This document shows, piece by piece, positions 12,306-24,245 of a DNA stretch of 64,000 bases. This DNA comes from Carex sylvatica (lineage: Eukaryota; Streptophyta; Magnoliopsida; Poales; Cyperaceae), in NCBI GenBank assembly GCA_964058845.1, contig CAXKVR010000002.1, forward strand, positions 310,001-374,000. Reading direction: 5' to 3'. Position 1 is the stretch's first letter. Every line of letters starts with the position of its first letter. The notes beneath the pieces were generated by a model, which saw nothing but the letters and a program-made list of their open reading frames with translations, ran no database searches and was not told the DNA's origin. A program made the translations under genes and the position numbers.

Positions 12306-12489
12306 AGAACTGAATTTAAAATAATAATTGATTTTTATCAACATGATTGCAACAAAAATGAGAAGTTATTGATAATTAATTAATTATGGTATATGAGTTG
12401 TGGGACTTGCAGCAAATATGCTAAAATGATCTTCTCTGACTAATTTGGTGATGTCTTAAACAATGAATTAAGATTAGAGACGTCGCCCC

Positions 12490-12520
<31 letters not shown>

Positions 12521-12524
12521 GAGG

Positions 12525-12896
12525 AGGGATCCGATTACACTCTTTTTTGGTGACACCGAATTACACTCTCTAGTTTCAAAGTTTGCAAAGTTCAAACAGT
12601 CGATCCAAACCGTTCAACTTGTTGGATATGTTAAAATGTGCTTGCAGATCAAATTTTATATTTTTTGGAATTTCTTCACTATTTATTAAGTATTTAACAA
12701 AATCGCTATATTCAGACCGTTGAATTTTTTTACCCATCTTAATAAATAGTAAAAAAATTCAGAAAAATATAAAATTTGATCTGCAAGCACATTTTAACAT
12801 ATCCAACAAGTTGAACAGTTTCGATCGACTGTTTGAATTTTGTAAACATATAAGGTGTAACCGGTGTCACCAAAAAAAGAGTGTAATCCGATCCCT
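12525..12896. mobile_element. Foldback MITE, about 372 bp, at the inner breakpoint of the left arm
   Basis: It begins AGGGATCCGATTACAC and ends GTGTAATCCGATCCCT. The two halves are long inverted copies with GGTGACACC/GGTGTCACC, GTGCTTGCAGATCAAATTTTAT and its complement, and AACTTGTTGGATATG and its complement. Almost the entire element would fold as a hairpin. In the right arm the same element is flanked on both sides by an extension of the inverted repeat (TATGAGG and CCTCTTCATA); here the inner extension is missing, so the arm ends exactly at the element. Confidence 0.85.
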
Positions 12897-12897
12897 G

Positions 12898-13450
12898 AAT
12901 AAACACATCTCAACTGAACCGTGGTTTTGTGGTCCACTGAATCCGGTTTTTAGGTAAAACCATCTGATTTCATTGTAACAAAGAATCAAACCAAAAACAA
13001 GTCCGGTTCCGATTTATTCCGATTGAACCGCTCGGTCCAGTTCAGTTTTAATAATAGTGATTCGAACTGTTTTTCGTACCTTCAAAATTTTCTAACTATT
13101 TTATTGGGTACGGAAGTTTTAAATTTATTAAAGTATAATTGAATTTTTATGTTTGACAATATGATCCAATTTCAAAGTAAAAACAATTGTTTTTTAATTA
13201 CCATGTTTTTCAGAGGATAGAGAATTAAAATTTGCAAATAAAAACATACAATATTAACTTTGGATACAAATAAAATATTTTAATCGTCTTTCTTTAAATT
13301 ACATTGACTGTAATACAATACTTGTTGTGAGAAATCAGTAGATAATTAATGAACTGAAATTTTGCCTGCTATCTAATTATTTGGACAAATTTTTTTTTGG
13401 AAAAATTAACATTTTGCTTTCAAGATGAAATGTATTATAGCCAATCAAGT
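12898..13450 (+). repeat. Direct repeat copy A (about 553 bp)
   Basis: It matches 15,705-16,295 in the same orientation, starting AATAAACACATCTCAACTGA and ending near CCAATCAAGT, with indels (copy B has extra words such as GCACATCTGATCTTAAC). No coding content. Two long direct repeats 2.25 kb apart could be LTRs of a degenerate element, but I see neither a primer-binding site after copy A nor clear TG...CA ends. Confidence 0.8.
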
Positions 13451-14929
13451 AACGTATTTGCAGTTGCCGTTCCAAAAAATTTCAGTAACTTGAATCAAGC
13501 ACCTACAACAATATTTTTTTTATATAAATTGACATCAAAGAAAAATGGAAATATTTGTTTATGAATAAGTAGGTATTTTTCAAGTCAAATTAATACCTAA
13601 AATAATGAAAGCGCGGATATATCTTTCATCCAAAGAAAGATTATATAATTGATGAATGCTTGGCTATATAGACAATGTTGCAGTTATAGAAATAAAAGTA
13701 TATTTAGGCACCTCAAAATACTAAAATTATTATTTAAAAAAAATTCTTACTCGGCTAATATATTAAGTTGCATATAAATTTGTTTTGATTCCATCTATTA
13801 AAGTTGCATTATATTTTTTTCTATATGGATAAAATTAATAATATATATGAATGTCCTCTAAATGCATTTAGGTACCTAAAGACTATGTATAATAATAATA
13901 ATATTAATGGTAATAATTTGTTATTTAGATATATTAGTCGAGAAATTTTTGTCGATATATATATATTCTATACGCTTTAACTCCTAAATTAATTTTTGTT
14001 GGTGTACCTAGCATACGTGTGCCGAGTGGTGCAGATATATATCTATCGATCTAAATAAGTTTTGCCGATATTTTGAGTAAAGTAACGTTGAAGTTTAAGA
14101 AATATTTAAAAATAGGGTGGGGGTTTTGTCCAATCAACTTTGGACAAAGGTTCATTCAAAGATGTAAATTATTAATTTGATCTGTATCAAAATTTGTACA
14201 GATATTTAGATTCAAGGAACATTTAAATTTAATATGTTTCGAAAATATTTACATGAATCTTAATACAAATCGAACATTTAAATTTAGCTTTGGATGAGAT
14301 TTGGACAAAACCCAATCCCTTAAAAATAACTGTTTAGACTTTTTTTATTAATTGATACCTCGTTAATTGTATAATGTCTCATTGCAGCAAACTTACTCTT
14401 GAAGTAAAAGGTAAAAAATTCTGGTTCGTCTTTAAGGCTCAACCCAGAAAATTGGTTGGAACTCCGTGCTTATTTTCTCTCTTTGACATAGCTAGGTTAT
14501 TACAAGTTTCAAGCTCGAACTTAATTAATAAAGAAAAATTTTAAAATTTTAATCAGTTTAATTATTCAAACCAGTGTTGTCAGAATCAGATTCGAGGTCA
14601 ACCCAATAAAGCTTAGGGTAAATGAGAAAATGGTTCATCAGTAAGACTAGTGGATCAACTGACTTAACCGTTGATTTTTTATATGTATATATTTATGATT
14701 TATAAGTATTATTATAAAAGAAAAATATTCTCATATAGTGAAAATTCACATATACATGTTAAATATTGTAATGTAAAAATAAATTTATTAATTTATTAAA
14801 AGTTTCTCTCACAAATATAATAAAACTACTTATTTTAATTATCAACAAATGACAAAATGATATTTTTAGGGAGAGAAAAATATAGCATTACAATATTTTG
14901 TATATTTTTATGATAAGTTTACTAAAATA
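13451..14929. other. AT-rich DNA between the direct repeats
   Basis: No gene, RNA or clear element ends are seen. If the flanking repeats are LTRs, this is the internal region, but no gag, pol or integrase motif is readable. Confidence 0.5.
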
Positions 14930-15344
14930 AAGTACGGCTAATGCACTTCCTCTAGTATATCAACAATATGCTTCCAATCTTCAAAATCTATCGAATCGGC
15001 TTCAAATGATAAATCTAAATTGTTCAAACAAATTTCCTTAACGAGAGCTTTGTATGCAGATAAAAAAAATTTAAGTTTCGAATATATTTACTATATATCA
15101 AGTCAAGCGGTCAAAATATGAAGGATTGTGTGCGCATTTTAATGCACTAATTTGCTCATTTTATTGACCACTTGAATTGATAGTAAATAATTTCGAAACT
15201 TAAATTGTTTTTATATGAAAACGAAGCTCTCATTAAGGACATTGGTTTGAACGGTTCGAAATTTTCATTTGAAGCCGATTTGATAGATTTTAGAGGCCGA
15301 AAGCATATTGTGGATATACTAGTGGAAGCGCGTTAGCCGTACTC
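14930..15344. mobile_element. Mutator-type MITE, 415 bp, with 10-bp target-site duplication
   Basis: Long terminal inverted repeats start AAGTACGGCTAATGC and end GCGTTAGCCGTACTC; the inner parts also pair (AAATCTATCGAATCGGCTTC and its near complement). The element is flanked on both sides by TACTAAAATA (14,920-14,929 and 15,345-15,354). A 9-10-bp duplication with long TIRs is typical of Mutator-like non-autonomous elements. No coding capacity. Confidence 0.88.
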
Positions 15345-15704
15345 TACTAAAATATTAAAGATATATAAATTTAGGGCTTTCAATACCAAGTATCGTAGAA
15401 ATATAAATTTATAGATAAGATTAAGTTATGTTCTTCAATAATTAAACAAATTGGGTTCTCAATGACAAATTTCGTAAAAATATTAGTAAAAAGATAAATA
15501 ATAGAAAATATTGTAATTTATATATGAATAATTGTGATGTATACAATATTTGATTGACTTTATTATAATATCTAAAATATTAGGGTTTTTAAGAAAAAAA
15601 TATTAGATGAGAAAATAGTATGCATTTCTTTTATCCTGATAGATGAATAAAGTCACGCACCTATAGTCTAGTAGAGCACATGTGATCTTGACTTTTGTTC
15701 TTTC

Positions 15705-16295
15705 AATAAACACATCTCAACTGAACCGTGATTTTGTGGTCCACTGAATTCGGTTTTTTAGGTAAAACCGTCTGATTTCATTGCACATCTGATCTTAACA
15801 AAGAACCAAACCAAAAACAAGTTCGGTTCCAATTTATTCTGGTCGAACCGCTTGGTCCGGTTCAGTTTTAATAATAGTGATTCAAACTGTTTTTCGTACC
15901 TTCAAAATTTTCTCACTATTTTATTGTGTACGGAAGTTTTAAATTTATTGAAGTATAATTGAATTTATATGTTTCACAATATGATCAAATTTCAAAGTAA
16001 AAACAATTATTTTTTAACTACCATGTTTTTCAGATGATAGAGAATTAAAATTTGCAAATAAGAACTTACAATATTAACTTTGGATACAAATAAAATATTT
16101 TAATTGTCTTTCTTTAAATTACATTGACTGTAATAAATGAAGTAATTATTTTTGTACAATACTTTATGTTGTTAGAAATCAGTAGATAATTAATGAACTG
16201 AAATTTTGCCTGCTATCTAATTAATTATTTGGACAAAAAAATTTGTGAAAAAATTAACATTTTGCTTTCATGATGAAATGTACAGCCAATCAAGT
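15705..16295 (+). repeat. Direct repeat copy B (about 591 bp)
   Basis: Second member of the pair with 12,898-13,450. It is slightly longer through small insertions. The flanks differ from those of copy A, where the repeat abuts the foldback MITE. Confidence 0.8.
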
Positions 16296-17870
16296 CAATG
16301 AAGCAGTCAATGAAAATGAATACTTTAATATGACCACTGAGAATACGTTACTACTATACTTAATTTAAATGATTTTTTTTAATTTAAAGTGGTCAGTTAA
16401 TTATTAGAATAGCAATAAAGTGTCCAACTAATTAATATCGTTGTTTGAGATTTTATTGTTTAATTAAATATAATTTCTAGGAGTAATGACTTTTGCTTTT
16501 TGTCGATCGTATGGTTTTCACATTAATTTTTTATTTCCTTCTATGTTTTATGATTCAAAAGAATAACCACAAAATATGACTTTAATTTAATGTAATTTAA
16601 AACTCATTAATCACAGTTCGTGATATTCGGCGCCTACTTACCAATCTATATATATAAGATTGAAATATTTTTAAGCGATCGATATTGAGTAAATTTGACA
16701 AAATTAAGGAGGATGCTCCATATTTTGCTTAATTTATTAGCTTCTTTTTTGAAGCAAAGCGCAGTACGGTGAAAATCAAAATTTTCTCTTACCTCGGCTA
16801 AAACTAACTAAAACTAACCTGTTGTAATATACGGAAATCAGCTATTGGTCTATTAATTAGCAAATTAAAAAAACAATGTTTATGTATATTGATATTTTGA
16901 AGATTGATAAAAAGCTGTAGACATGTCACCAAAGCTAATTAAATAAGAGAATGGAAAAAATACCTCATATATATCCTTCATCTCATGTGAACTAATTAAA
17001 CATGTTGTTAATTAATATTAGCTGCACATGTAAGTGTCATCCTTATTAGTTTTATTATTAATATTGTAAGCCAATTAATTAATTTAGCTAGGTTTGTATG
17101 TATGCAGATCTCTAGATTCGATCCTCATTACAATAAAACTATACATGAATATTAATTTTATTGTGATTTTTCAAAAAATTCTTAGTAACAAAATAATTTT
17201 TATATAATATATATATTGGCCAAAAGGAAGCTTAAGTGCCACCCATGTCCTTGACTCTAGCATTGCATGCATACACCTTAATTAATTACATATGCTCCAT
17301 ATATCTGCATTTGTATGTCAACATCAAACTTAATTATACCATGTTCATGCCAATTAATAATGCAACGTTATATCTAGTTATATGAAACGAACAACGAATA
17401 AATATCTATTATTTTTAAATTTTTTTCTAATTAACAAATAATTAATTTGTTGCCTAAAAATTTGTACCTGACATGAGTTTCCACCATTTCTTCAACAATT
17501 AACGATGATATAAATAAGTCGCCAAAAAATGCTGCTAAAAAATATTGTTTTATTTCAAAATTATTGTACAACTTAATTTCAATTTCTTTCAGCGAGAACC
17601 AGAAGATACAGTGTACATACTAAGCACACTTATCTCGCGAAGTGGCACATAGATTCAACAAAGATATACATATATATATATAAAGAAACTTCTGTTTTGC
17701 ATAATAACTTGAATATGACTTCTCTTTCAGACTCCTCCTAACAAATTAATTATTTCTATGAGGTAGAACCCTTGACCTTTATGCATTAAAAGAGTTATGA
17801 AATTTGGTGTGAATGTGATGAGACTGAGCTGGGCCAAAAATACAACAGGACTTGTTATATACGTGATAAG
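16296..17870. other. AT-rich intergenic stretch
   Basis: No gene is recognised. On the plus strand at about 17,591-17,664, after a TTTCTTTCAG acceptor-like site, a short frame reads RRYSVHT, reminiscent of the RRxSxH motif between the NB-ARC and LRR regions of CNL proteins. It is too short to call and lies opposite to the neighbouring NLR pseudogene. Confidence 0.4.
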
Positions 17871-17879
17871 TACCATAAA

Positions 17880-19920
17880 AAAATAGAACTGAGAATAGAT
17901 GTACCTTTGCACTAGCTCTTCAATGCATTTCTCAGCTCTATCCTCTATTGTTCCAGCTCCATCTTTCGGTACGAATTAATCCTTCAGTGATCCACATTCT
18001 TGTAACGTGCTTATCCAAAATCTTATGATCTTCGGGAAATGCAGAAAAAAATAAAAGAAAACAATCTTTGAGATTTTGAGGTAAATCTTCATAACTCCTG
18101 GCAAGGACCTGCGAGCACTGTTTCCCATCTTATCTTTGTCGTGCCAATTTATGGTCTCGTCCACCGTGTTCCAGGCAGTGTAGTTGCGCTCCCTCCTTAT
18201 GAGGATACCACCTAAAACAACCAATGCCAAGGGGAGCCCACCACATTTTTTCGTTAATCTTTTGGCCACATCGAAGAGATGAGGGTAATTCTCAGGTTGT
18301 ACATGTTGTTGAAAAGCATTTCTGAACAGGAGAGCTAGACCCTCGGCATCAATTAGGTAACGGGGCACATACGGTTTTGTGTTGCAACATGCTGCTTTGG
18401 CAACATCAAGCGATCTGGTGGTAATGATCATGCGGCTTGCATTGTACATGTCGGGCAATGTCTTCTTCAACTCCTCCCAAAGATCAATGCCCCACACATC
18501 ATCTAAAATAATTAAGTTTCTCTTGCCTCTCAAAAAGTTCTTTAGCTTCACCGGTAAATTCCTATCTGTTACGGGTGGATTTTTGCTTTTCATGTGAGGT
18601 TAAACTTTGTAAAGAATTTCTCTCAAGAGATCATTTACATTGTACGTTTGAGAAATGGACTGCCATGCGAATTGTCCCTCCAATTTATTATTGTTTTTAG
18701 AAAAGAAAAAAAAAAATGTGTTACATCAAGGTAAACTAAGGAACATAACATTTCGAGTACATGATTGAGTACTAGAATTATATATATTCTTAAGAAGATG
18801 TGGATCACATTTTGTAACAAATATATTGTTAAGAGAAGACTCTTTCAAGTTTGAACCACGTCTTTGTGCCTCATTTACTATGCATGGAGCTAGAACATTT
18901 TGTAAATTCTACTAACCAAAATAGAGAGGCTAATTTTGATTAAGCGTACATACTACGGTGATTATTTATGAAACAAATTATCAGAACTACATATATTGGG
19001 TGTAGTTGAATAACATTTATATTCATCTATGCAAAATTGCAAAGTTATTGATTACTAATAATTATTCATAACAGTATCTTTCTTTTCCTTGCCTGGTTAG
19101 ATAGAAGAATTCAAATATTGAATATCATCACTTCTAGAGAAAGGACAACAATCTAAATTTGGATAGCTGAGTTCTTCCCAACTAATTGGTTTGGAATTTA
19201 GCAAATTTCTTGTTATAGATTAATTGTTCCACAAAAATTTACCCACTTTATAGATAAAATAAAAACGTTTAACAGAAAGGACATGCACCTCTTGTATACT
19301 TTTTGGGCCAGGGTTATCTTCCCGAGGCCGCTAGTACCCAGAATCGAGAGCACCGCGCGCCTTGAAATACTGCTATCAAGCAGCTGCTTGATAATCTTTG
19401 CCTGGTCATCCTCAAGGCCAACAAGGTTCTGGATCATCAACATCATCAATGGCACCAAGATCCTCAATTCTCAAGTCAGTTCGGCACTGGTAAAGCTGAC
19501 TGAGTTGCTCTATCTATCTTTGAGCTTGTCATGCAGGCCGAGTTTGTACGTTTTATAGTTTCTTTTGACAGTCGTAAATTTTCTAACAACCCAGTTGGAA
19601 CTTTCTGCACGGTTTTCTTCGATCTTAACTCGAAAGGTATCAATTACAGTAGCTATTCTGTTGGCAATTTCTCTGACCTGGTTCAGCCACTCTGTTACCA
19701 CATTATTTCTTTTACACTTGGAATCAACATCTCTAAGCAGCACTTGGATCAAGCGAAGCTCCTTTTGCACCTGTTCGATCTGCCCACGCACAGCTTGCAC
19801 TTCCCGAACTGTCTCGAGCATGACAGCAGCAAGCTTTTCCAGCACAGAGGTCACAACTTTTCTAGCAGCAGAGATCCTGATAATTGGAATATTTCTATAA
19901 ATTTCAAAAAACGCAGACAT
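17880..19920 (-). pseudogene. CC-NB-ARC (CNL) disease-resistance-like pseudogene, lacking LRR
   Basis: Minus strand, 5' to 3'. An Rx-type coiled coil occupies 19,510-19,920 (136 codons from ATG, with REIANRIATVIDTF in the EDVID position). A P-loop at about 19,306-19,335 reads GTSGLGKIT, where the Thr/Ser after Lys is Ile. An RNBS-A-like SISQTYNVNDLL lies near 18,650. Kinase-2 LIILDDVW lies near 18,491-18,517; the Trp marks the CNL class. RNBS-B MIITTR and CGGLPLAL near 18,222-18,245 follow, then an RNBS-D-like CFLLFFSAFPEDHKI in another frame near 18,050. Such proteins are ATP/ADP switches in immune signalling. Lesions are a TAG at the end of the CC frame, a shift just before VGLEDD, a TAA near 18,600 and shifts near 18,095 and 17,970. 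No LRR follows within the next kilobase. A non-functional relic is the simplest reading. Confidence 0.9.
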
Positions 19921-21606
19921 TTTTTAATTTTCTATTTAATGTTAGATATTTTCAAAAAATGCCAACTGTCAATAAAGAATTTTATTTCTCAGAAACATCA
20001 TCACCTCCAATCCTCAATCGTGGTGCTTAATATTTACTTATAAGCAAGCCAACTGTGAATATCGATCGTCACCCAAAATGACAGTACTTATTTTACATAA
20101 GGAGAGCGCTATATTAAGCGCATCAATTGTAATTTTGAGAGCTTAGAGAAATTTTTCTCTCTTAGTACCTATATATACCATTTATACTCTCTCTCATATC
20201 TTTCATAATTAATACATAAGTTAATAATGAAAAAACAAAGAAAAGGAGATTGTCACAATTAATACCTATTATCCCTTGAACAACCCTTCTTTCTCTTGAA
20301 TTTTCACTTATTATTTTGAAATTTTTTTTTAATGAAAACTGTCTTTTGTCCTCAATTCTGATGATTTAGTGTAATGTAATTTAATTTTAAAAGGAGCTAA
20401 TATTTTTTTAGAGTAGCTTGTAGGTGTTTGACAAAAACATATAAAAATTTACAAAATTTAATGAATATAAAAAAATACAAAAGGCTTGCTGCCTTTTTTC
20501 TCTCACTATAGTGGAACTTACTGATTTTTTTCCTCTCATTATCGCCCCTGTTTGTAGTGGTACAACAATATAATTACCATGAAAATCAGAATTATAATAA
20601 AGATAATAAAAAATCTTCGATAAATGATTTTGAACTGGAAATTTATATGAAATATGGTATTCCTTACTAAAAAAATACTATTAATCAAATCATTATAGAT
20701 ATGAATTAAAATCAAGATATAATTAAAAAAATTATGATGAAATACTAATTAATTTGCTGGCAATTAATGAGAGAAAAAAACGAATTGATTAGTATTTTCT
20801 TAATGATTTGGGAGAGAAAAAATATGAAACCATATCCGTATCCATTTATATTTTTAGAATACATGTACAGTTCAGATGTTATATTAAACAAATAGGTATA
20901 CAGATCGGATATTAAATATATACAAATATAAATGAGGATATAATTTGATTACATAATGCCGTTATTGTAATAAAATTAACTTATTATTCAACAATTGTTT
21001 TTAATGAAAATAAAAACAACATGAAATACGGATATTATTCAAATATTTGATTATTATGGTAAACAAAATAATTTTTCTCATAATAAACATATCACTTATA
21101 CGTCATTAAAAACATTAATATACTGATCCTGATTATTCACATGTCTTGGTGATTCATAATTACATTTTGCCTTAATTTTTGTTATATTTCTTTTTTTTGT
21201 TTGTTTTAAGTCGTTGAGTTAAAGAAATAGCGGCATGTGACAGCAAATCCGGCACATCGCACCACTCTTAACTTTTGGGTATTTCAGATTTGTTGTCCAA
21301 ATAAATAAATATTCTCAACTCGCTCGCATGTTACCAAAATCAAAGTTAATGATTACAAGGTATATCAGATTTGTTCCATATCTCAACGCAATGATAACAA
21401 TGAATCATTGCCGTTAAATCTAAATCTGATGATTACCAAAAACAAATTAAAAGAGGCGTAGTTTAACTGTACAATATAATAATTATTGCTTCGAAATGTA
21501 ACACATTAATCTAATAAAAGAGGCGTTCTTTCTTCGTCCATATATATGTTTGTTCCATTAATTTTATGCATAGAGCTGGTTGCATTGACCTCCAGTTTAT
21601 TTGATA
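19921..21606. other. AT-rich intergenic stretch
   Basis: No gene, RNA or repeat with defined ends is recognised. A few short inverted words (for example GAGCGCTATATTAAGCGC near 20,102) are the only structure seen. Confidence 0.5.
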
Positions 21607-21614
21607 ATCATAAC

Positions 21615-22490
21615 TAGGGGTGGCAACGAATCGAACTTATCTTAGGTTTGAGTTTGATTTGAATTAATTTCGAACCGAATCTGGTTTGATTTGTTTCGAA
21701 TTGAACCTATTTCGAACCGAATTAATTGCGAACTACACATTTTTCGAATCGAATCCGAATCGAATTACGAACCAAATTATTTTTTAGCAGCCCTAGTTAT
21801 ACTGGTAGTTTATACATTAATTTTTTTCTCGTGGGACAAAATTCACATGGCTTCCTTTTACCAGTATAAATGAGTGTTTTTAAGTTGAAAAATTATTCAT
21901 GAAAAAATACATCACAACAAATAATCGTAAAAAGAGGATTAAGTACAATAACTGAAATATACAGTAAAACAAGTAATCGTATCTCGAGTGCTCACTCGAT
22001 CAAACTCTTGATCAGACCATCTAATGAAGTGAGAATCCGAAAGGTAGAGAAGGAGGAGGAGATACGGCCGAAGAGAGAGGAGAGACAGCCATCTAGGCTG
22101 GAGAGAGGAGAGACAGCCAGTCGCCGAGAGCGTCGACTAGATTTTGGAGCGAGAGGGAGAGTGAGTTAGGGAGAGGCAGAAAGAGAATTAGGTTATTAAG
22201 ATTTGAGAGCGATGGAGCGTTGACTAAGTTAAATTATAACTCTCTATCTTGAATTTTAATTTCATTAGGTAAATGAACGACCGATGTTATTATGAGATTC
22301 GAACCACAAAAAAATCACGAACCTATTTCGATCGAACCAAGCTAGGTTTGAGTTTGGTTTGAATTAATTCCGAACCGAACCTGGTTTGGTTCGTTTCAAT
22401 TCGAACCCATTTCGAATCGAATTAAACTCGAATCAAACCCGAATCAAACCCGAATCGAATTTCGAACCTCGAATTTTTTTGCCAGCCCTA
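21615..22490. mobile_element. hAT-type non-autonomous element, 876 bp, with 8-bp target-site duplication
   Basis: It begins TAGGGGTGGCAA and ends TTGCCAGCCCTA (imperfect TIRs) and is flanked by ATCATAAC at 21,607-21,614 and 22,491-22,498. An 8-bp duplication is the hAT signature. Both ends have subterminal clusters of TTCGAA/CGAATC words (about 21,628-21,775 and 22,305-22,475), as expected of transposase-binding repeats. The middle, about 22,020-22,200, is a GA-rich stretch that looks unlike the ends and may be captured DNA. No transposase frame is seen. Confidence 0.85.
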
Positions 22491-22567
22491 ATCATAACAA
22501 TCATTTTGAGAAAAAAAATTAAAATATAGGATGAATTAAATTTCAATAGGCTCGTAATTTCAATACA

Positions 22568-23058
22568 TTCGTAATTTCGTTTGTGTATTTGTAGAATGAA
22601 TTAATGAAAATATTGAGAATAATGAAAATAGATTGAGATTAAGAGAATGATAGATGGAAAATAATAAGATGAGATGTGAAAATTTGTGAAGGTTGGGGGT
22701 GTATTTAAGGAGGTTTGTTTGGGGAGAATAAAATTTGAATTTTCAAAATAAAAACGTTTTTAAAAAAAAAAAATTTGAATTTTTGAGTACGGGTACGCAG
22801 GTACGGGAAGTCGGGTACGGGCGAGTACGGGAAGGCGGGTAGGGGGGTTCAGTCCGGACAGGTTTGGTGGGTAGGCGGTCCAGTCCAGTCTGGGCGGATA
22901 CGGGTTTGACACAGTCCAGATTATCACGGTTTTTTTTTTTTTCAAAAAATCGGCCCCGGCCCGTTTTAACTCCCACCCGGATTACCCGTGTATCAGTTTC
23001 AAACCCGGACTCGGATCTGATCTGATCTGTAGCAGACCGGTCCGGATTCGACCCAGGG
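22568..23058. mobile_element. Insert of about 490 bp between 14-bp direct repeats, class unknown
   Basis: GTAATTTCAATACA stands at 22,554-22,567 and again at 23,059-23,072. The DNA between contains a GC-rich part (22,790-23,050) with many GGGTACGGG-type words, unlike the AT-rich surroundings, and a long T-run. A 14-bp duplication would fit LINE/SINE-type insertion, but no family feature is recognised; chance repetition in AT-rich DNA is possible. Confidence 0.4.
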
Positions 23059-23072
23059 GTAATTTCAATACA

Positions 23073-23989
23073 CTACCTGCATTGAAGCTTCTCTTTCATT
23101 TACGTAGAAAGTTATGTTGCATGATAGTATTGGATACAATAAATACATATACGGTGATATGTCCGTGCATCAATTATTGCATTGAATCGGTTAACAAATG
23201 ATTTTATTTAGGACTTGTATTAGATGCGTAAGAGGTCTTTAAGATAAATATATATATAGTCCATATCTAATTCTATCAGGCACCTGACCGACTACATCTG
23301 AATTTCGGAGTGCTCCTAAATTGATCCTAAATTGATCGAATTGACCATTCTTAGTGCTCCTAAATTGATCGAATTTTTGCATCAACTATATATAGCCTTG
23401 TTATTGTTAACAAAAGAAATATCACTATCTTAGACCATAAACTGAACCCAACATCAATTTAATTGGCCCATTTTAAATTATCTGCTTTTTTCATTTTTTT
23501 TTTTTTTTTTTTTTTTTGCGTTTATTCATACTACACTTGGTACCTATGTACACGTACGTGTATGTAATAAAACTTTTCAGGGTAATTTTATTTTTACATT
23601 GTATTTGTTGCTATAATTTTTTTTTTTTACTCTTTTAGGAAGAGATACCACTTGTTGTTTTGTACTTACAAGCGACCTAATGTATATGTAATTTTACAAC
23701 TTGTAATATACACACAAATTAAATTGCTAATTAATTGAAAGTTACCTCTTCTTTTTGTTGTGTTAAAGAAAAGCTTATCCAATAAAGTTGGATACTAATT
23801 AAGTGCTGGTGGCATTGTAATCGAGGATCAATTCACAGAGATGAACATCTCTAATGTTGTATCTGCTGATGCTATATATATATGAAGTCTATACTTTGTG
23901 TAGTATGAAAACTATATATAAGTTATATATGAGTAGGGTTAAAATGCACTACTGGTTTGTGCCTCAACTATACTCTATAATTCTATCTT
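23073..23989. other. AT-rich intergenic stretch with poly-T runs
   Basis: No gene is recognised. Long T-runs lie near 23,490-23,518 and 23,618-23,630. Confidence 0.5.
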
Positions 23990-24245
23990 TCTTTTTCAAA
24001 TTTTAAAGAGTTGATCCGAATCGTTCAATACGATATTCATATTAATATGTGCTTAGAGATCAAATTTTATATTCTTTTTAAAACTTTTTAACTATTTTTT
24101 AAATGGTAAAAAATCATTGTATCTATCTAACTAAATAATAAGAAATTTATAAAAATTAAAATTTAGTTTCCAAGCACATTTTAATATAGAAATCACATAG
24201 AACGGTTTTGATCAACTATTTAAAGTTAAACTTTAAGAATATAAA
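23990..24245. mobile_element. Diverged foldback MITE of the same family as at 12,525
   Basis: The left half has GTGCTTAGAGATCAAATTTTAT and the right half its near complement ending in CCAAGCACATTTTAATAT; GAACGGTTTTGATCAACT mirrors AGTTGATCCGAATCGTTC. The ends read CTTTTTCAAATTTTAAAG and CTTTAAGAATAT. It is more diverged than the arm copies, and no target-site duplication was resolved. Confidence 0.6.

Larger units (their letters stand above)
5467..12896 (+). repeat. Left arm of a 7.4-kb inverted duplication
   Basis: The whole stretch reappears reverse-complemented at 45,593-53,053, including eL24 exons and introns, flanking AT-rich DNA, the PHD-like pseudogene, OXA2-like exons and a foldback MITE. 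Several stretches are apparently identical, for example the 84-codon open frame at 11,562-11,816 and 46,661-46,915. The outer limit is the GTGGGGAG at 5,467: left of it the original OXA2 exon continues, whereas the other arm switches to the 280-bp array. The inner limit is the end of the foldback MITE at 12,896. The arms differ by substitutions and by one replacement near 7,945-8,160. Confidence 0.96.

Noticed and set aside
12898..16295. LTR retrotransposon
   Set aside because: No primer-binding site, polypurine tract, TG...CA ends or pol motifs were seen.
17100..17130. tRNA B-box-like TAGATTCGATCCTC
   Set aside because: No matching A-box, cloverleaf or acceptor stem could be drawn around it.
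17591..17664. Plus-strand NLR exon with RRYSVHT
   Set aside because: Only about 24 codons and opposite to the neighbouring NLR; kept as a remark only.
19531..20043. 170-codon plus-strand frame
   Set aside because: It is the antisense shadow of the NLR coiled-coil exon.
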